Shown here: positions 10,213-18,918 of the stretch, piece after piece | Numbering within the stretch: position 1 is the first letter of the stretch | Layout of the letters: each line of letters opens with the position of its first letter | From: PVC group bacterium | GTDB taxonomy: Bacteria; Auribacterota; Erginobacteria; Erginobacterales; Erginobacteraceae | Length of the DNA: 34,988 bases | Assembly (NCBI GenBank): GCA_003561965.1 | Contig: PWXJ01000161.1 | Location: 1-34,988 of the forward strand | Direction of reading: 5' to 3' | Made by a program: the position numbers and the translations under genes | The notes under the pieces: model-generated | The model's input: only the letters and a program-made list of their open reading frames with translations | The model's database searches: none | Told to the model about the DNA's origin: nothing

Positions 10213-10234
10213 CCGAAGCATTGAATTAGAAACG

Positions 10235-13200
10235 ATGGAGAACCGGGAACAGTACAGCGTGGGGATCTGCCTCGGGGCGTCGCGGGTGACGGCGGTCAGG
10301 ATCCTCTACCGCTCCGGCCGGGTGGAATCGATGGACAGTTACGGCCTCTACCACGGCGGCCGGGTGAAGAGCGCCCTGCGGGCCTTGCTGGAAGAGAACC
10401 GGCTCTCGGTTTACCCGACGGCCGTGACCGGCCGGAAGTTCAAGAACCTGGTCACCCTCTCCCGGATCTCCGAACCGGAAGCGGTGGAACTCGCCTACGG
10501 GGCGGTCAGGGACCGCTACCCCCCCGCCGGGGCCATCGTCAGCGCCGGCGGCGAGACCTTTATGGTTTACCGCCTCGACGATTCCGGCCGGATCAGCTCC
10601 GTCCATACCGGGGGAAAGTGCGCCTCCGGCACCGGGGAGTTCTTCCTCCAGCAGATCAAGCGGCTGGGGATCGGGATCGACCAGGTCCCCGACCTCCAGG
10701 ACCTCCGGGACCCCTACCCGTTGTCCGGCCGCTGCTCGGTCTTCTGCAAGAGCGACTGCACCCACGCCCTGAACAAGGGGGAAAGGAAGGACCGGGTCCT
10801 GGCCGGCCTCTCCCGGATGATGGCCGAGCGGATCATCGAGCTGCTGGGGAAGGCCGGGGCCGGGGAGATCATCCTCACCGGGGGGACCGCCCGGAACCGG
10901 AATATGGTCCGGTTTCTCCGGGAGAGCCTGGAGCGGGTGACGGTCCCCGAAGAGGCCGGGTATTTCGAGGCCCTGGGAGCGGCGATCTGGGCGGCGGAGA
11001 ATGAAAGTCCCCCCCCGGGGAAAACCCTCTTCCGGGAGAACTCCACCTCCTTCCAAACCCTGCCCCCGCTGGCCGCCGCCGCCGGCAAGGTCACCTACCA
11101 TACCCCGGAGTATCAGCCCGCCGCCGACGGGGACCGGTGTATCCTGGGGATAGACGTCGGTTCGACCACGACCAAGGCGGTCCTGGTCCGGGAGGCCGAC
11201 GCGGTCTGCCTGGCCGGGGTTTACCTGAGGACCGACGGGGACCCGGTCGGGGCGGCCAGAAAATGCTACCGCGGCCTGGCCGCCCGGATCAACGGCGCCG
11301 GGGTCAGGATAATCCAGCATAGCGTCACCGGTTCCGGTAGGCACATCGTCGCCCTCCAGGGGATGTCGGACTGCGTCGTCAACGAGATCATCGCCCACGC
11401 CGAGGCCGCCCTCTACTTCGACCCGGAAGTCGACACCATCTTCGAGATCGGCGGCCAGGACGCCAAGTACACCTCGATCACCGCCGGGATACCCTCCGAC
11501 TACGCGATGAACGAAGCCTGCGGCGCCGGGACCGGCTCCTTTCTCGAGGAGGCGGCGGCGGAGTCGCTGAACATCGGGACGGCCGAGATCGCCGACCGGG
11601 CGATGGGGGGCAGAAACCCGGTCAATTTCAACGACCAGTGCGCCGCCTTCATCTCCAGCGACATCAAGAACGCCATCCAGGAAGGGGTCTCCGCCGAGGA
11701 CATCTCCGCCGGCCTGGTCTACTCGGTCTGTATGAACTACTCCCACCGGGTCAAGGGCAGCCGCCCGGTCGGGAAGAAGATATTTATGCAGGGCGGGGTC
11801 TGCTACAACCGGGCCGTCCCGGCGGCGATGGCCTCGCTGACCGGCACCAGTATCGTCGTCCCCCCCGACCCCGGGCTGATGGGGGCGTTCGGGGTCGCCC
11901 TGGTCGCCGCCCGTCGGCTCCGGGAAGGGGTGCTGAGCGAGAAAACGGTCTCCCTGGACACCCTCTCCGGACGGGAGATCGCCTACCGCCGGCCCTTTAC
12001 CTGCCGGGGTGACGACCGGGACTGCGACCGGAAATGCTCGATCTCCGTGGTCGAGATCGAGGGGAAGCGGTATCCCTTCGGCGGGATCTGCAACCGCTAT
12101 GACAACCTGTTCGAGGATGACGGCGCCCCGGGGAGGGGAGAGGACCTGGTCTCGTTCCGGGAGAAACTTCTCCACCGGGCAGGCTTGGTCCGGGCCGGGG
12201 GAGAGCGGACCGGCCGGCCCCGGGTCGGGATCAACCGGTCCTTGAACAACCTCACCCTGCTGCCGCTCTTCTCCGGCTTCCTGGCCGAACTCGGGCTGGA
12301 GACGGTCCTGCCGGAGAGGATCGATCCGGAGGGGATCGCCCGGCAGTCGGCGCCTTTCTGCTACCCGGTGGAGATCAGCCACGGCTATATGGCCGACCTC
12401 CTCCGGCTGGAGCCGGATTATATCTTCCTGCCCCAGGTCAAGGGACTCCGGGTCCCGGGGGGGCTGGCCAAGGGTGTCGCCTGCGTCCTCTCCCAGGGCG
12501 AGCCCTACTACCTGAAGGCGGTCTTTCCCCGCCTCCGTTCCCCCCGGGTCATCTCCCCGGTGCTCGACTTCAGCCGGGGTTTTGCATCCGCCGAAAAAGA
12601 GTTTATGGCGGCCGGCCGCCAACTGGGTTTTTCTCCGCGGCGTTCCCGGCGGGCCTACGCCGCGGCGGTTGGGGTTCAGCTGGAGTTCCAGCGGGAGCTG
12701 AAGAGAACCGGCCGCCGGGTCCTCGAACAGCTGCGGCGGGATCCCGGCCGGCGGGCGATTGTCGTCTTCGGCCGGCCCTATAACGCCTTCGCCTCCTCGG
12801 CGAACAAGGGTATCCCCCGGAAGCTGGCCACCCGGGGGGAGACGGTGCTCACTATCGATATGCTGGACCTGGAAGACGTCGCCCCCCCCTCCACGATGTA
12901 CTGGGCCTCCGGCCAGGCGATTATGCAGGCCGCCGAGCTGGTCGCCCGCCACCCGCAACTCTTCGGCGTTTACGTCACCAATTTCAGCTGCGGCCCGGAC
13001 TCCTTTCTCACCGGGTACTTCCGGAGACGGATGGGGGAGAAGCCCTCGCTGATCCTGGAACTGGACAGCCACACCGCCGACGCCGGGCTGGATACCCGGA
13101 TCGACGCTTATCTCGACATCATCGGCGGGTACTCCCGGCTGGAGAAAAGCTCCCCCCGCCCCCCCCGGTCGGCCGGGCCCTTCCGACCCGCCCGGATCAC

Positions 13201-14545
13201 CCCCGGCCGCGGCGGCCTGATGGTGACCGATTCCTCGGGAGAGAGCGTCTCTCTCCGGGATGACCGGGTCCGGGTGCTGCTGCCCTCGATGGGCAGCCTG
13301 GTCTCCCGGGGCTTTGCCGCCGCCCTGGAGCATTGCGGGATTAAGGCCACCCCGGTCCCCGACCCCGGGGAAGAGGAACTGAGGAGGGCCAAGGCCTACT
13401 CGACCTGCAAGGAGTGCCTGCCCCTCCAGCTCACCCTGGGCAGCCTCCTCAAGTACCTCGACCGCCCCCGGGACCCGGAGGAGATCCTGGTCTATTTTAT
13501 GCCCCGGTCCGACGGCCCCTGCCGCTTCGGCCAGTACAGCGTGCTGATGAACAACCTCCTCGAGGACCTGCGGATCCCCGACGTCGCCCTGCTCTCCCCG
13601 ACCTCGACCGACAGTTACGCCGGGCTCGACCGGAGGTTTGCCCGGAAGGCCTGGTCGGGGCTGGTTACCGCCGACGGATTGGAATGCGTCCGCAGCTCCC
13701 TGCTGGCCCTGGCCGAAGACCCGGCCGGGGCGCTGGAGATCTTCGGAGAGGAATCCGAACAAATCTTCCGGGCGCTGGCCGGCCCCTCCGGGAGCGGATT
13801 CCGAAAAACCCTGGCCCGGTCGGCGGAGCGGTTTTCCCGGATACCCCTGAAGAAGCCCTATTCCCGGGCCGGGAAGGTTCTCCTCTCCGGCGAGATCTAT
13901 GTCCGCACCGACGCCTTCTCCCGGAGGGGCCTGGTCGAAAAACTTGCCGCCCGGGGGATCGTCACCCGGATCGCCCCGGTCTACGAGTGGCTCTACTACA
14001 CCGATTACTGCGTGCGCAACGACCTGGAATTCGACCGTTCCCCGTTCGCCGCCAAGCTGGCCAACCGGCTGGAAGGCGGCTGGCGGCGATGGGTGGAAGG
14101 CCGGATCCGGAAGATTCTGGCCGCTTCCGGGCTCTGCGAGAGCCGCCCGGTGGACGTCCGCCGCTATATCGAGGCGGCCCGGGGCTCGATCTCCCCCCAC
14201 GTCACCGGCGAGGCGATCCTGACCATCGGCTCGGCCTACACCGAGATCATCGACGAGGTCTCCGGGGGGATCTCCCTCGGTCCCTTCGGCTGTATGCCCG
14301 CCAGGCTGGCGGAGTCGGTGATCTCCAGCCGCCTCTCCGAGGAGAAACGGCGGCTGACCGGGGATGACGGGGTGGCCGCCCGGGTTCTGGAGGAATTTCC
14401 CGTCCTGCCGTTTCTCTCCCTGGAGACCGACGGCAACGCCTTTCCCCAGGTGACCGAGGCCCGGCTGGAGGCTTTCTCCCTCCAGGTGGAGAGGCTCACC
14501 GGCCGGCTGCATTCCCCCCTTGACCGGCCCGCCCCGATCAAGTAA
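10235..14545 (+). CDS. Giant acyl-CoA dehydratase activase-type protein (two BadF/BadG/BcrA/BcrD ATPase domains, DUF2229, 2-hydroxyacyl-CoA dehydratase-like region)
   Basis: 1436 aa; CASGTGEFF and CGAGTGSFLEEAAAE; LGIDVGSTTTKAVLV; EIGGQDAKYTSI; KRYPFGGICNRYDN; CYPVEISHGYMADLL. Confidence 0.92.
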   Translation: MENREQYSVGICLGASRVTAVRILYRSGRVESMDSYGLYHGGRVKSALRALLEENRLSVYPTAVTGRKFKNLVTLSRISEPEAVELAYGAVRDRYPPAGAIVSAGGETFMVYRLDDSGRISSVHTGGKCASGTGEFFLQQIKRLGIGIDQVPDLQDLRDPYPLSGRCSVFCKSDCTHALNKGERKDRVLAGLSRMMAERIIELLGKAGAGEIILTGGTARNRNMVRFLRESLERVTVPEEAGYFEALGAAIWAAENESPPPGKTLFRENSTSFQTLPPLAAAAGKVTYHTPEYQPAADGDRCILGIDVGSTTTKAVLVREADAVCLAGVYLRTDGDPVGAARKCYRGLAARINGAGVRIIQHSVTGSGRHIVALQGMSDCVVNEIIAHAEAALYFDPEVDTIFEIGGQDAKYTSITAGIPSDYAMNEACGAGTGSFLEEAAAESLNIGTAEIADRAMGGRNPVNFNDQCAAFISSDIKNAIQEGVSAEDISAGLVYSVCMNYSHRVKGSRPVGKKIFMQGGVCYNRAVPAAMASLTGTSIVVPPDPGLMGAFGVALVAARRLREGVLSEKTVSLDTLSGREIAYRRPFTCRGDDRDCDRKCSISVVEIEGKRYPFGGICNRYDNLFEDDGAPGRGEDLVSFREKLLHRAGLVRAGGERTGRPRVGINRSLNNLTLLPLFSGFLAELGLETVLPERIDPEGIARQSAPFCYPVEISHGYMADLLRLEPDYIFLPQVKGLRVPGGLAKGVACVLSQGEPYYLKAVFPRLRSPRVISPVLDFSRGFASAEKEFMAAGRQLGFSPRRSRRAYAAAVGVQLEFQRELKRTGRRVLEQLRRDPGRRAIVVFGRPYNAFASSANKGIPRKLATRGETVLTIDMLDLEDVAPPSTMYWASGQAIMQAAELVARHPQLFGVYVTNFSCGPDSFLTGYFRRRMGEKPSLILELDSHTADAGLDTRIDAYLDIIGGYSRLEKSSPRPPRSAGPFRPARITPGRGGLMVTDSSGESVSLRDDRVRVLLPSMGSLVSRGFAAALEHCGIKATPVPDPGEEELRRAKAYSTCKECLPLQLTLGSLLKYLDRPRDPEEILVYFMPRSDGPCRFGQYSVLMNNLLEDLRIPDVALLSPTSTDSYAGLDRRFARKAWSGLVTADGLECVRSSLLALAEDPAGALEIFGEESEQIFRALAGPSGSGFRKTLARSAERFSRIPLKKPYSRAGKVLLSGEIYVRTDAFSRRGLVEKLAARGIVTRIAPVYEWLYYTDYCVRNDLEFDRSPFAAKLANRLEGGWRRWVEGRIRKILAASGLCESRPVDVRRYIEAARGSISPHVTGEAILTIGSAYTEIIDEVSGGISLGPFGCMPARLAESVISSRLSEEKRRLTGDDGVAARVLEEFPVLPFLSLETDGNAFPQVTEARLEAFSLQVERLTGRLHSPLDRPAPIK

Positions 14546-14556
14546 TTTATCCCATT

Positions 14557-14736
14557 ATGAATAGAGTTGCCGACAGGCCGATCCGAAAAACCGGCAGGCT
14601 CGTGCTCCCGGTCCTCCTCCTGGCCGCCGCCGCCATATTTCTCTCCGGCTGCGCCGCGCCCGAGGGCGGGTCGTCCATACCCTGGGCGGAACCGGAACCC
14701 TGGGAAAGCCAGCCCAGCTTCGGCGTTCCTTACTGA
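14557..14736 (+). CDS. Small (59 aa) predicted lipoprotein, below the ORF-track cutoff
   Basis: MNRVADRPIRKTGRLVLPVLLLAAAAIFLSGCAAPEGGSSIPWAEPEPWESQPSFGVPY*; lipobox LSGC; ATG 12 nt after the upstream stop. Confidence 0.7.
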   Translation: MNRVADRPIRKTGRLVLPVLLLAAAAIFLSGCAAPEGGSSIPWAEPEPWESQPSFGVPY

Positions 14737-14781
14737 TCCAGTCCCTTCCGGTCCGGGGCTTCCCCGCGGGCGGGTAAGACC

Positions 14782-15993
14782 GTGAAAAATCTTCTCCTGG
14801 CATTGACGATCGTGGTGTTGCCGGTTCTCGCGGCCCCCGCCGCGTCCGCCCGTCCGGTCCGGGAAGCCCGGGGCCTCTGGGTGGATTGCGAGGGGACCGA
14901 GCGGACCCTGGACACCCGGGAGGGGATCGACCGGCTGGTCAGCCGCGCCGCCGAGGGCGGGTTCAACCTGATCTTCGCCCAGATTTACCGCCACGACCGG
15001 GCCTGGTACGACTCGGAGTACGCCGACACCACCCCCTTCCGGGAGATTTCCCGGAAAGAGGAGATCGACCCCCTGGCCTACCTGGTCGAGCGGGCCTCGG
15101 AGCGGGGTATCCAGGTCCACGCCTGGCTGAATATGTTCCGGATCGGGCGGGACCGGAAGTCGCCGGTCCTGCGCCGGTTCGGGGAGGATATCGTCACCCG
15201 GGACGGCAAGGGCGTCTCCCTCCTCGATTATCCGGCCGCCCGCCTCCCCGACGGCGGTTACTGGATCGACCCCGGCGACCCCCGGGTCTCGCTCTACCTG
15301 AGGCACCTGATCGCCGAGGTGATCCGGAAGTACCCCGGGATCTCCGGGATCCACCTCGACTTCATCCGTTACCCCTTCAACTCCCCCTACGCCGGTTCCT
15401 TCTGGGCCAACCGCCACGACCTCGGCTACGGCAAGGAGTCGGTCCGGCGTTTCCGGGAGAAGACCGGGATCGACCCCCTGACGATGGAGATCACCCGCTC
15501 CAACTGCCAGGCCTGGGACAACTGGCGCCGGCTCCAGTTGAATAATTTCGTCGCCGACGCCGGGGAGCTGGTCCGGAGGATGAACCCCGCCCTGGCCTTC
15601 TCCGTGGCCGGGATCGCCTGGGCCGACCGGGCCTACCTCAGTTCCTTCCAGGACTGGCGGAGATGGCTGGAGGAGGGCAAAGTGGACTTCGTGGCCACGA
15701 TGAATTACGGGGTCGACCCCCGCCTGGCCAGGTACCTGACCTGGTCGGCCCTGGCCGCCCGGGGCGAGCGCCAGGTCTACGTCGGTCTCGGCGAGTACCT
15801 GCTCAAGGACCAGCCGGAAGTTCTGCTGAGGCAGATCGCCGACGCCCGGCAGGCCGGGGCCGACGGGATCGTCCTCTTCTCCTACGACTCGATGGTCTCC
15901 ACCCCGGAAATCTTCTCGAAGCTCCGGAAGTCGGTCTTCCGCCAGCCGGCCGTCGTCCCGGAGATGCCCTGGAAGAAGACCGGTAATCAGTAG
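14782..15993 (+). CDS. Secreted GHL10-type (DUF187/COG1649-like) glycoside hydrolase-like protein, GTG start
   Basis: Signal peptide; EARGLWVDCEGTERTLDTREGIDRLVSRAAEGGFNLIFAQIY..., GIHLDFIRYPF, QADARQAGADGIVLFSYD-like C-terminus. Confidence 0.85.
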   Translation: MKNLLLALTIVVLPVLAAPAASARPVREARGLWVDCEGTERTLDTREGIDRLVSRAAEGGFNLIFAQIYRHDRAWYDSEYADTTPFREISRKEEIDPLAYLVERASERGIQVHAWLNMFRIGRDRKSPVLRRFGEDIVTRDGKGVSLLDYPAARLPDGGYWIDPGDPRVSLYLRHLIAEVIRKYPGISGIHLDFIRYPFNSPYAGSFWANRHDLGYGKESVRRFREKTGIDPLTMEITRSNCQAWDNWRRLQLNNFVADAGELVRRMNPALAFSVAGIAWADRAYLSSFQDWRRWLEEGKVDFVATMNYGVDPRLARYLTWSALAARGERQVYVGLGEYLLKDQPEVLLRQIADARQAGADGIVLFSYDSMVSTPEIFSKLRKSVFRQPAVVPEMPWKKTGNQ

Positions 15994-16072
15994 TCAGTAA
16001 TCAGTGGTCAGTGAGCAGCGACCAGCAACCGGAATCCTGCTGCTGATTACTTGATCACCGATCACTGAACCC
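15983..16072. repeat. Heptamer tandem array (7 units) followed by inverted heptamers
   Basis: GTAATCA GTAGTCA GTAATCA GTGGTCA GTGAGCA GCGACCA GCAACCG, then GATTACT TGATCAC CGATCAC TGAACCC (16045-16072). Confidence 0.85.
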
Positions 16073-16074
16073 CA

Positions 16075-16186
16075 CGGCCTCGCGCCGCGGATAAGATCCC
16101 TGCCGGCTTGACCGGCAGGTGAATCAATTCATTAAATCGAGGTAAAATCATAGACCCTATAGGCCCCCGCGGCCTCGCGCCGCGGG
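16075..16186. repeat. Cluster of GC-rich hairpin repeats before the amidohydrolase gene
   Basis: CGGCCTCGCGCCGCGG at 16075-16090 and 16170-16185; CCTGCCGG-CTTGA-CCGGCAGG at 16099-16119; CCCGCGGC-CTCGC-GCCGCGGG at 16166-16186. Confidence 0.8.
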
Positions 16187-16200
16187 TGAATAAGTTCAGA

Positions 16201-17538
16201 ATGATTATCAGGAACGGACAGGTCGTCCTCCCCGGACGGGAAGAACCGGAGGCGCTGGATATCCGGATCCGGGATGGAAAGATCGTCGAACTGGGACCGG
16301 GCCTCTCCGGGGACGAGGAGGTCGTCGAGGCCCGGGGGATGCTGGTCCTCCCCGGGGGGATCGACCCCCACGTCCACTTCGACGACCCCGGTTTCACCGA
16401 CCGGGAGGACTTCGCCGCCGGGAGCCGTTTCGCCGCTTCCGGGGGGATCACCACCGTGATCGATATGCCCTGCACCTCGATCCCCCCGGTGACCACGGTC
16501 GCCAACCTGGAAGAGAAGCTTAAGGCGGTGGAGAAGAAGGCGGTGATCGACTACGGGTTCTACGGCGGGGTCTGCTGCCAGTCGATGGGAGAAGGTTATC
16601 CGGACAACTTTCTCCGGCTGGCCGAGATCGTCTTCGGCTTCAAGGTCTACTACATCTCCGTGATGGAGCTCTTTTCGGCGATCAACACCTTCCAGTTCCG
16701 GCTGATCCTCCAGCGGGCGGCGGAACTGGGGGTGACGGTGCTGCTCCACGCCGAGGATTTCAGCTACGTCTCCGCCGCCACCGAGTACTATCTGGCCCGG
16801 GGCGACACCCCGGTTTACTATTATAACTCCCGCCCCGAAATGGCCGAGATCCTGGCCGTCCGTTCCGCCCTCGAGCTGGCCGAAGAGGCCGGGGCCGACC
16901 TCCACCTGGTCCATCTCTCCACCGGTAAGGCGGCCCGGCTGACCGCGGCCGCTTCCGCCACCTGCGAGACCTGCCCCCACCTGCTGGAGTTCAACCTCGA
17001 CGACTTCATCAGGCTGGGTTCCCCTCTCAAGACCCCCCCGCCGGTTAAACGGGCGGGGAACCGGGAGGAGCTCTGGGATCTGTTGGCCTCGGGTGGCATC
17101 GACTTCGTCGCCTCCGATCACGCCCCCTGCCCGGCGGAGGGGAAGAATACCGGCTCGGTCTGGACCGATTACGCCGGTATGCCCGGGACCGGGACCCTGC
17201 TGCCCTACGTCTTTTCCGAGGGCTATCTCCAGGGGCGTTTGAGCCTGAAGCGCCTGGTCGAAGTCACCTCGGAAAACGCCGCCCGCCGCTACGGCCTCTA
17301 CCCCGACAAGGGGGCGATCGAGACCGGGACCGACGGCGACCTGGTCCTGATCGACCCCGGCCAATCCTGGAAGGTGACCGGGGCCGACTTCCTCTCCAGG
17401 GGTCACATCACCCCCTTCGAGGGGCGCGAGTTCAAAGGCCGGGTGATGGAGACCATTGTCCGGGGCAGGACCGTCTACCGCGCCGGCGCCGGCATCCTGG
17501 CCGAAGGGGGATACGGACGTTTCCTGACCCGGGGATAA
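16201..17538 (+). CDS. Dihydroorotase/allantoinase-like cyclic amidohydrolase
   Basis: LVLPGGIDPHVHFDDPGFTDREDF, GFKVYY (carbamylated Lys candidate), LLHAED, LHLVHLSTGKA, FVASDHAPCP. A GTG at 16186 is an alternative start. Confidence 0.88.
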   Translation: MIIRNGQVVLPGREEPEALDIRIRDGKIVELGPGLSGDEEVVEARGMLVLPGGIDPHVHFDDPGFTDREDFAAGSRFAASGGITTVIDMPCTSIPPVTTVANLEEKLKAVEKKAVIDYGFYGGVCCQSMGEGYPDNFLRLAEIVFGFKVYYISVMELFSAINTFQFRLILQRAAELGVTVLLHAEDFSYVSAATEYYLARGDTPVYYYNSRPEMAEILAVRSALELAEEAGADLHLVHLSTGKAARLTAAASATCETCPHLLEFNLDDFIRLGSPLKTPPPVKRAGNREELWDLLASGGIDFVASDHAPCPAEGKNTGSVWTDYAGMPGTGTLLPYVFSEGYLQGRLSLKRLVEVTSENAARRYGLYPDKGAIETGTDGDLVLIDPGQSWKVTGADFLSRGHITPFEGREFKGRVMETIVRGRTVYRAGAGILAEGGYGRFLTRG

Positions 17539-17575
17539 CCCGGTCCCGGAATTTCTGGTGGGTTTTGGTTTTGTA

Positions 17576-17597
17576 GGGGCACGGTATGCCGTGCCCC
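17576..17597 (+). repeat. 22-bp palindrome GGGGCACGGTATGCCGTGCCCC (one mismatch)
   Basis: Same family as 5443-5464, opposite orientation when judged by flanks GTA...AAYGG/AATCG. Confidence 0.85.
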
Positions 17598-17646
17598 AAC
17601 GGGGTATTGTATCGCGCGGCGCCTTACTGATTTTACGAATTGCGTC

Positions 17647-17674
17647 TTGACGTCTATACTAACGTGTATATACT
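17647..17674 (+). promoter_or_regulatory. Sigma70-like promoter with embedded inverted repeat (possible VapBC operator)
   Basis: TTGACG (17647-17652)-N16-TATACT (17669-17674); TATAC-N6-GTATA at 17655-17670. Confidence 0.65.
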
Positions 17675-17682
17675 ATTCGGGT

Positions 17683-17913
17683 ATGAAAACAGCCAAACTA
17701 TTCAAGAACGGGCAGAGCCAGGCCGTCCGGCTCCCCAAGGAATTCCGGTTCTCCGGGAAGGCGGTTAATATCCAGCGCCTGGGGAACTGCGTGGTTCTGC
17801 TTCCCGAGGACGACCCCTGGAAGTCTATGTTTGAAGCCTCCCGGCACTTCACGGATGACTTTATGTCTGATCGCGATCAGGATACCGTCCCCGAGCGGGA
17901 GAGCCTGGATTGA
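17683..17913 (+). CDS. vapB: VapB-type antitoxin (AbrB/SpoVT-like)
   Basis: MKTAKLFKNGQSQAVRLPKEFRFSGKAVNIQRLGNCVVLLP; followed by an overlapping PIN toxin gene. Confidence 0.9.
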   Translation: MKTAKLFKNGQSQAVRLPKEFRFSGKAVNIQRLGNCVVLLPEDDPWKSMFEASRHFTDDFMSDRDQDTVPERESLD

Positions 17914-18338
17914 TGCGCTACCTCCTGGATACCAATATCTGTATCTATATCATCAAGCGCTCCCCTCCTGAACTGTATGCCCGTTTCCGGAAACTCCAGG
18001 TCGGGGATGTCGGAGTCTCGGCGATCACCTATTGCGAACTCCAGTTCGGGGTCTCCCGCAGTTCGCGGCCGGAAGAGAATCAACTGGCCCTGACCGAATT
18101 TCTCGGCCCGTTGGAGTTGCTGGATTTTCCCTCCGCCGCCGCCATCAGGTTCGGCGAGATCCGCGCCCGCCTCCAGGCGGCGGGAACTCCCATCGGCGGC
18201 TACGATCTCCTGATCGCCGCCCACGCCCTCCACGAAGGGCTGATCCTGGTCACCAACAACACCCGGGAATTTCTCCGGGTCCCCGATCTGAAGCTGGAAA
18301 ATTGGCTCACCCCGGCCGGTTCCGCCGGCCGGAAATGA
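17913..18338 (+). CDS. vapC: VapC-type PIN-domain ribonuclease toxin
   Basis: MRYLLDTNICIYIIK, ISAITYCELQFGV-like, GGYDLLIAAHAL, LVTNNTREFLRVPDLKLENW; TGATG overlap with vapB. Confidence 0.92.
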   Translation: MRYLLDTNICIYIIKRSPPELYARFRKLQVGDVGVSAITYCELQFGVSRSSRPEENQLALTEFLGPLELLDFPSAAAIRFGEIRARLQAAGTPIGGYDLLIAAHALHEGLILVTNNTREFLRVPDLKLENWLTPAGSAGRK

Positions 18339-18357
18339 ACCCGGCGAGGAATTGACG

Positions 18358-18891
18358 GTGGGCCAGACCCGACAACCCCGGCCGGTCAAGCTGATCTGCG
18401 GCCTGCTGGCCGCCGGTTCCGATCGGCTGGAGCGGGGCCGGGCGGCCCTGACGGAGCGATTCGGACCGGTGGATCTTCAGAGCGCTGCCTTCCCCTTCGA
18501 CTTCACCTCCTATTACGACGAGGAACTGGGGGAGGGGATTCTCCGCCGTTATCTCTCCTTCGAGAACCTGGTCGGTCCCGGGGAACTGGCGGAGACCAAG
18601 CTGGAGACCAACCGGCTGGAGGAGGAACTCTCCGAGGGGGGGAAGCGGACGGCCAACCTCGACCCGGGTTTCCTCGACCTGTCGAAACTGGTCCTGGCCA
18701 CCACCAAGGACGCCACCTACCGGGTCTATCTCGGCCGGGGGATCTACGCCCAGTCCACCTGCTATTTCCAGGACGGGAGCTACCACCCCTGGGAGTGGAC
18801 CTACGCCGACTACCGGACCCCGGAGGCGATCGGTTTCTTCAACCGGGTCAGGCGGGAGTTTAAACGGCAAAAGGACCGGCCGGAGGGATAG
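18358..18891 (+). CDS. DUF4416 family protein
   Basis: VKLICGLLAAGSDRLERGRAALTERFGPVDLQSAAFPFDFTSYYDEELG...KLVLATTKDATYRVYLGRGIYAQ matches the DUF4416 signature as I recall it. Likely GTG start. Confidence 0.8.
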   Translation: MGQTRQPRPVKLICGLLAAGSDRLERGRAALTERFGPVDLQSAAFPFDFTSYYDEELGEGILRRYLSFENLVGPGELAETKLETNRLEEELSEGGKRTANLDPGFLDLSKLVLATTKDATYRVYLGRGIYAQSTCYFQDGSYHPWEWTYADYRTPEAIGFFNRVRREFKRQKDRPEG

Positions 18892-18918
18892 GTAACCTGG
18901 AAATCCGCCCCGCGGATT

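Noticed and set aside
8662-10221. 519-aa minus-strand ORF over the oxidoreductase and glycosyltransferase genes
   Set aside because: Antisense shadow ORF; no family resemblance, while both plus-strand genes have family motifs.
10226-14512. 1428-aa minus-strand ORF antisense to the activase gene
   Set aside because: G/P/R/D/Q-rich low-complexity translation with no recognisable motif; mirrors codon bias of the high-GC plus-strand gene, which has clear family motifs.
17647-18338. VapBC region as a mobile or defence island
   Set aside because: No integrase, transposase, tRNA target or other defence genes; a lone toxin-antitoxin pair is common and unremarkable.
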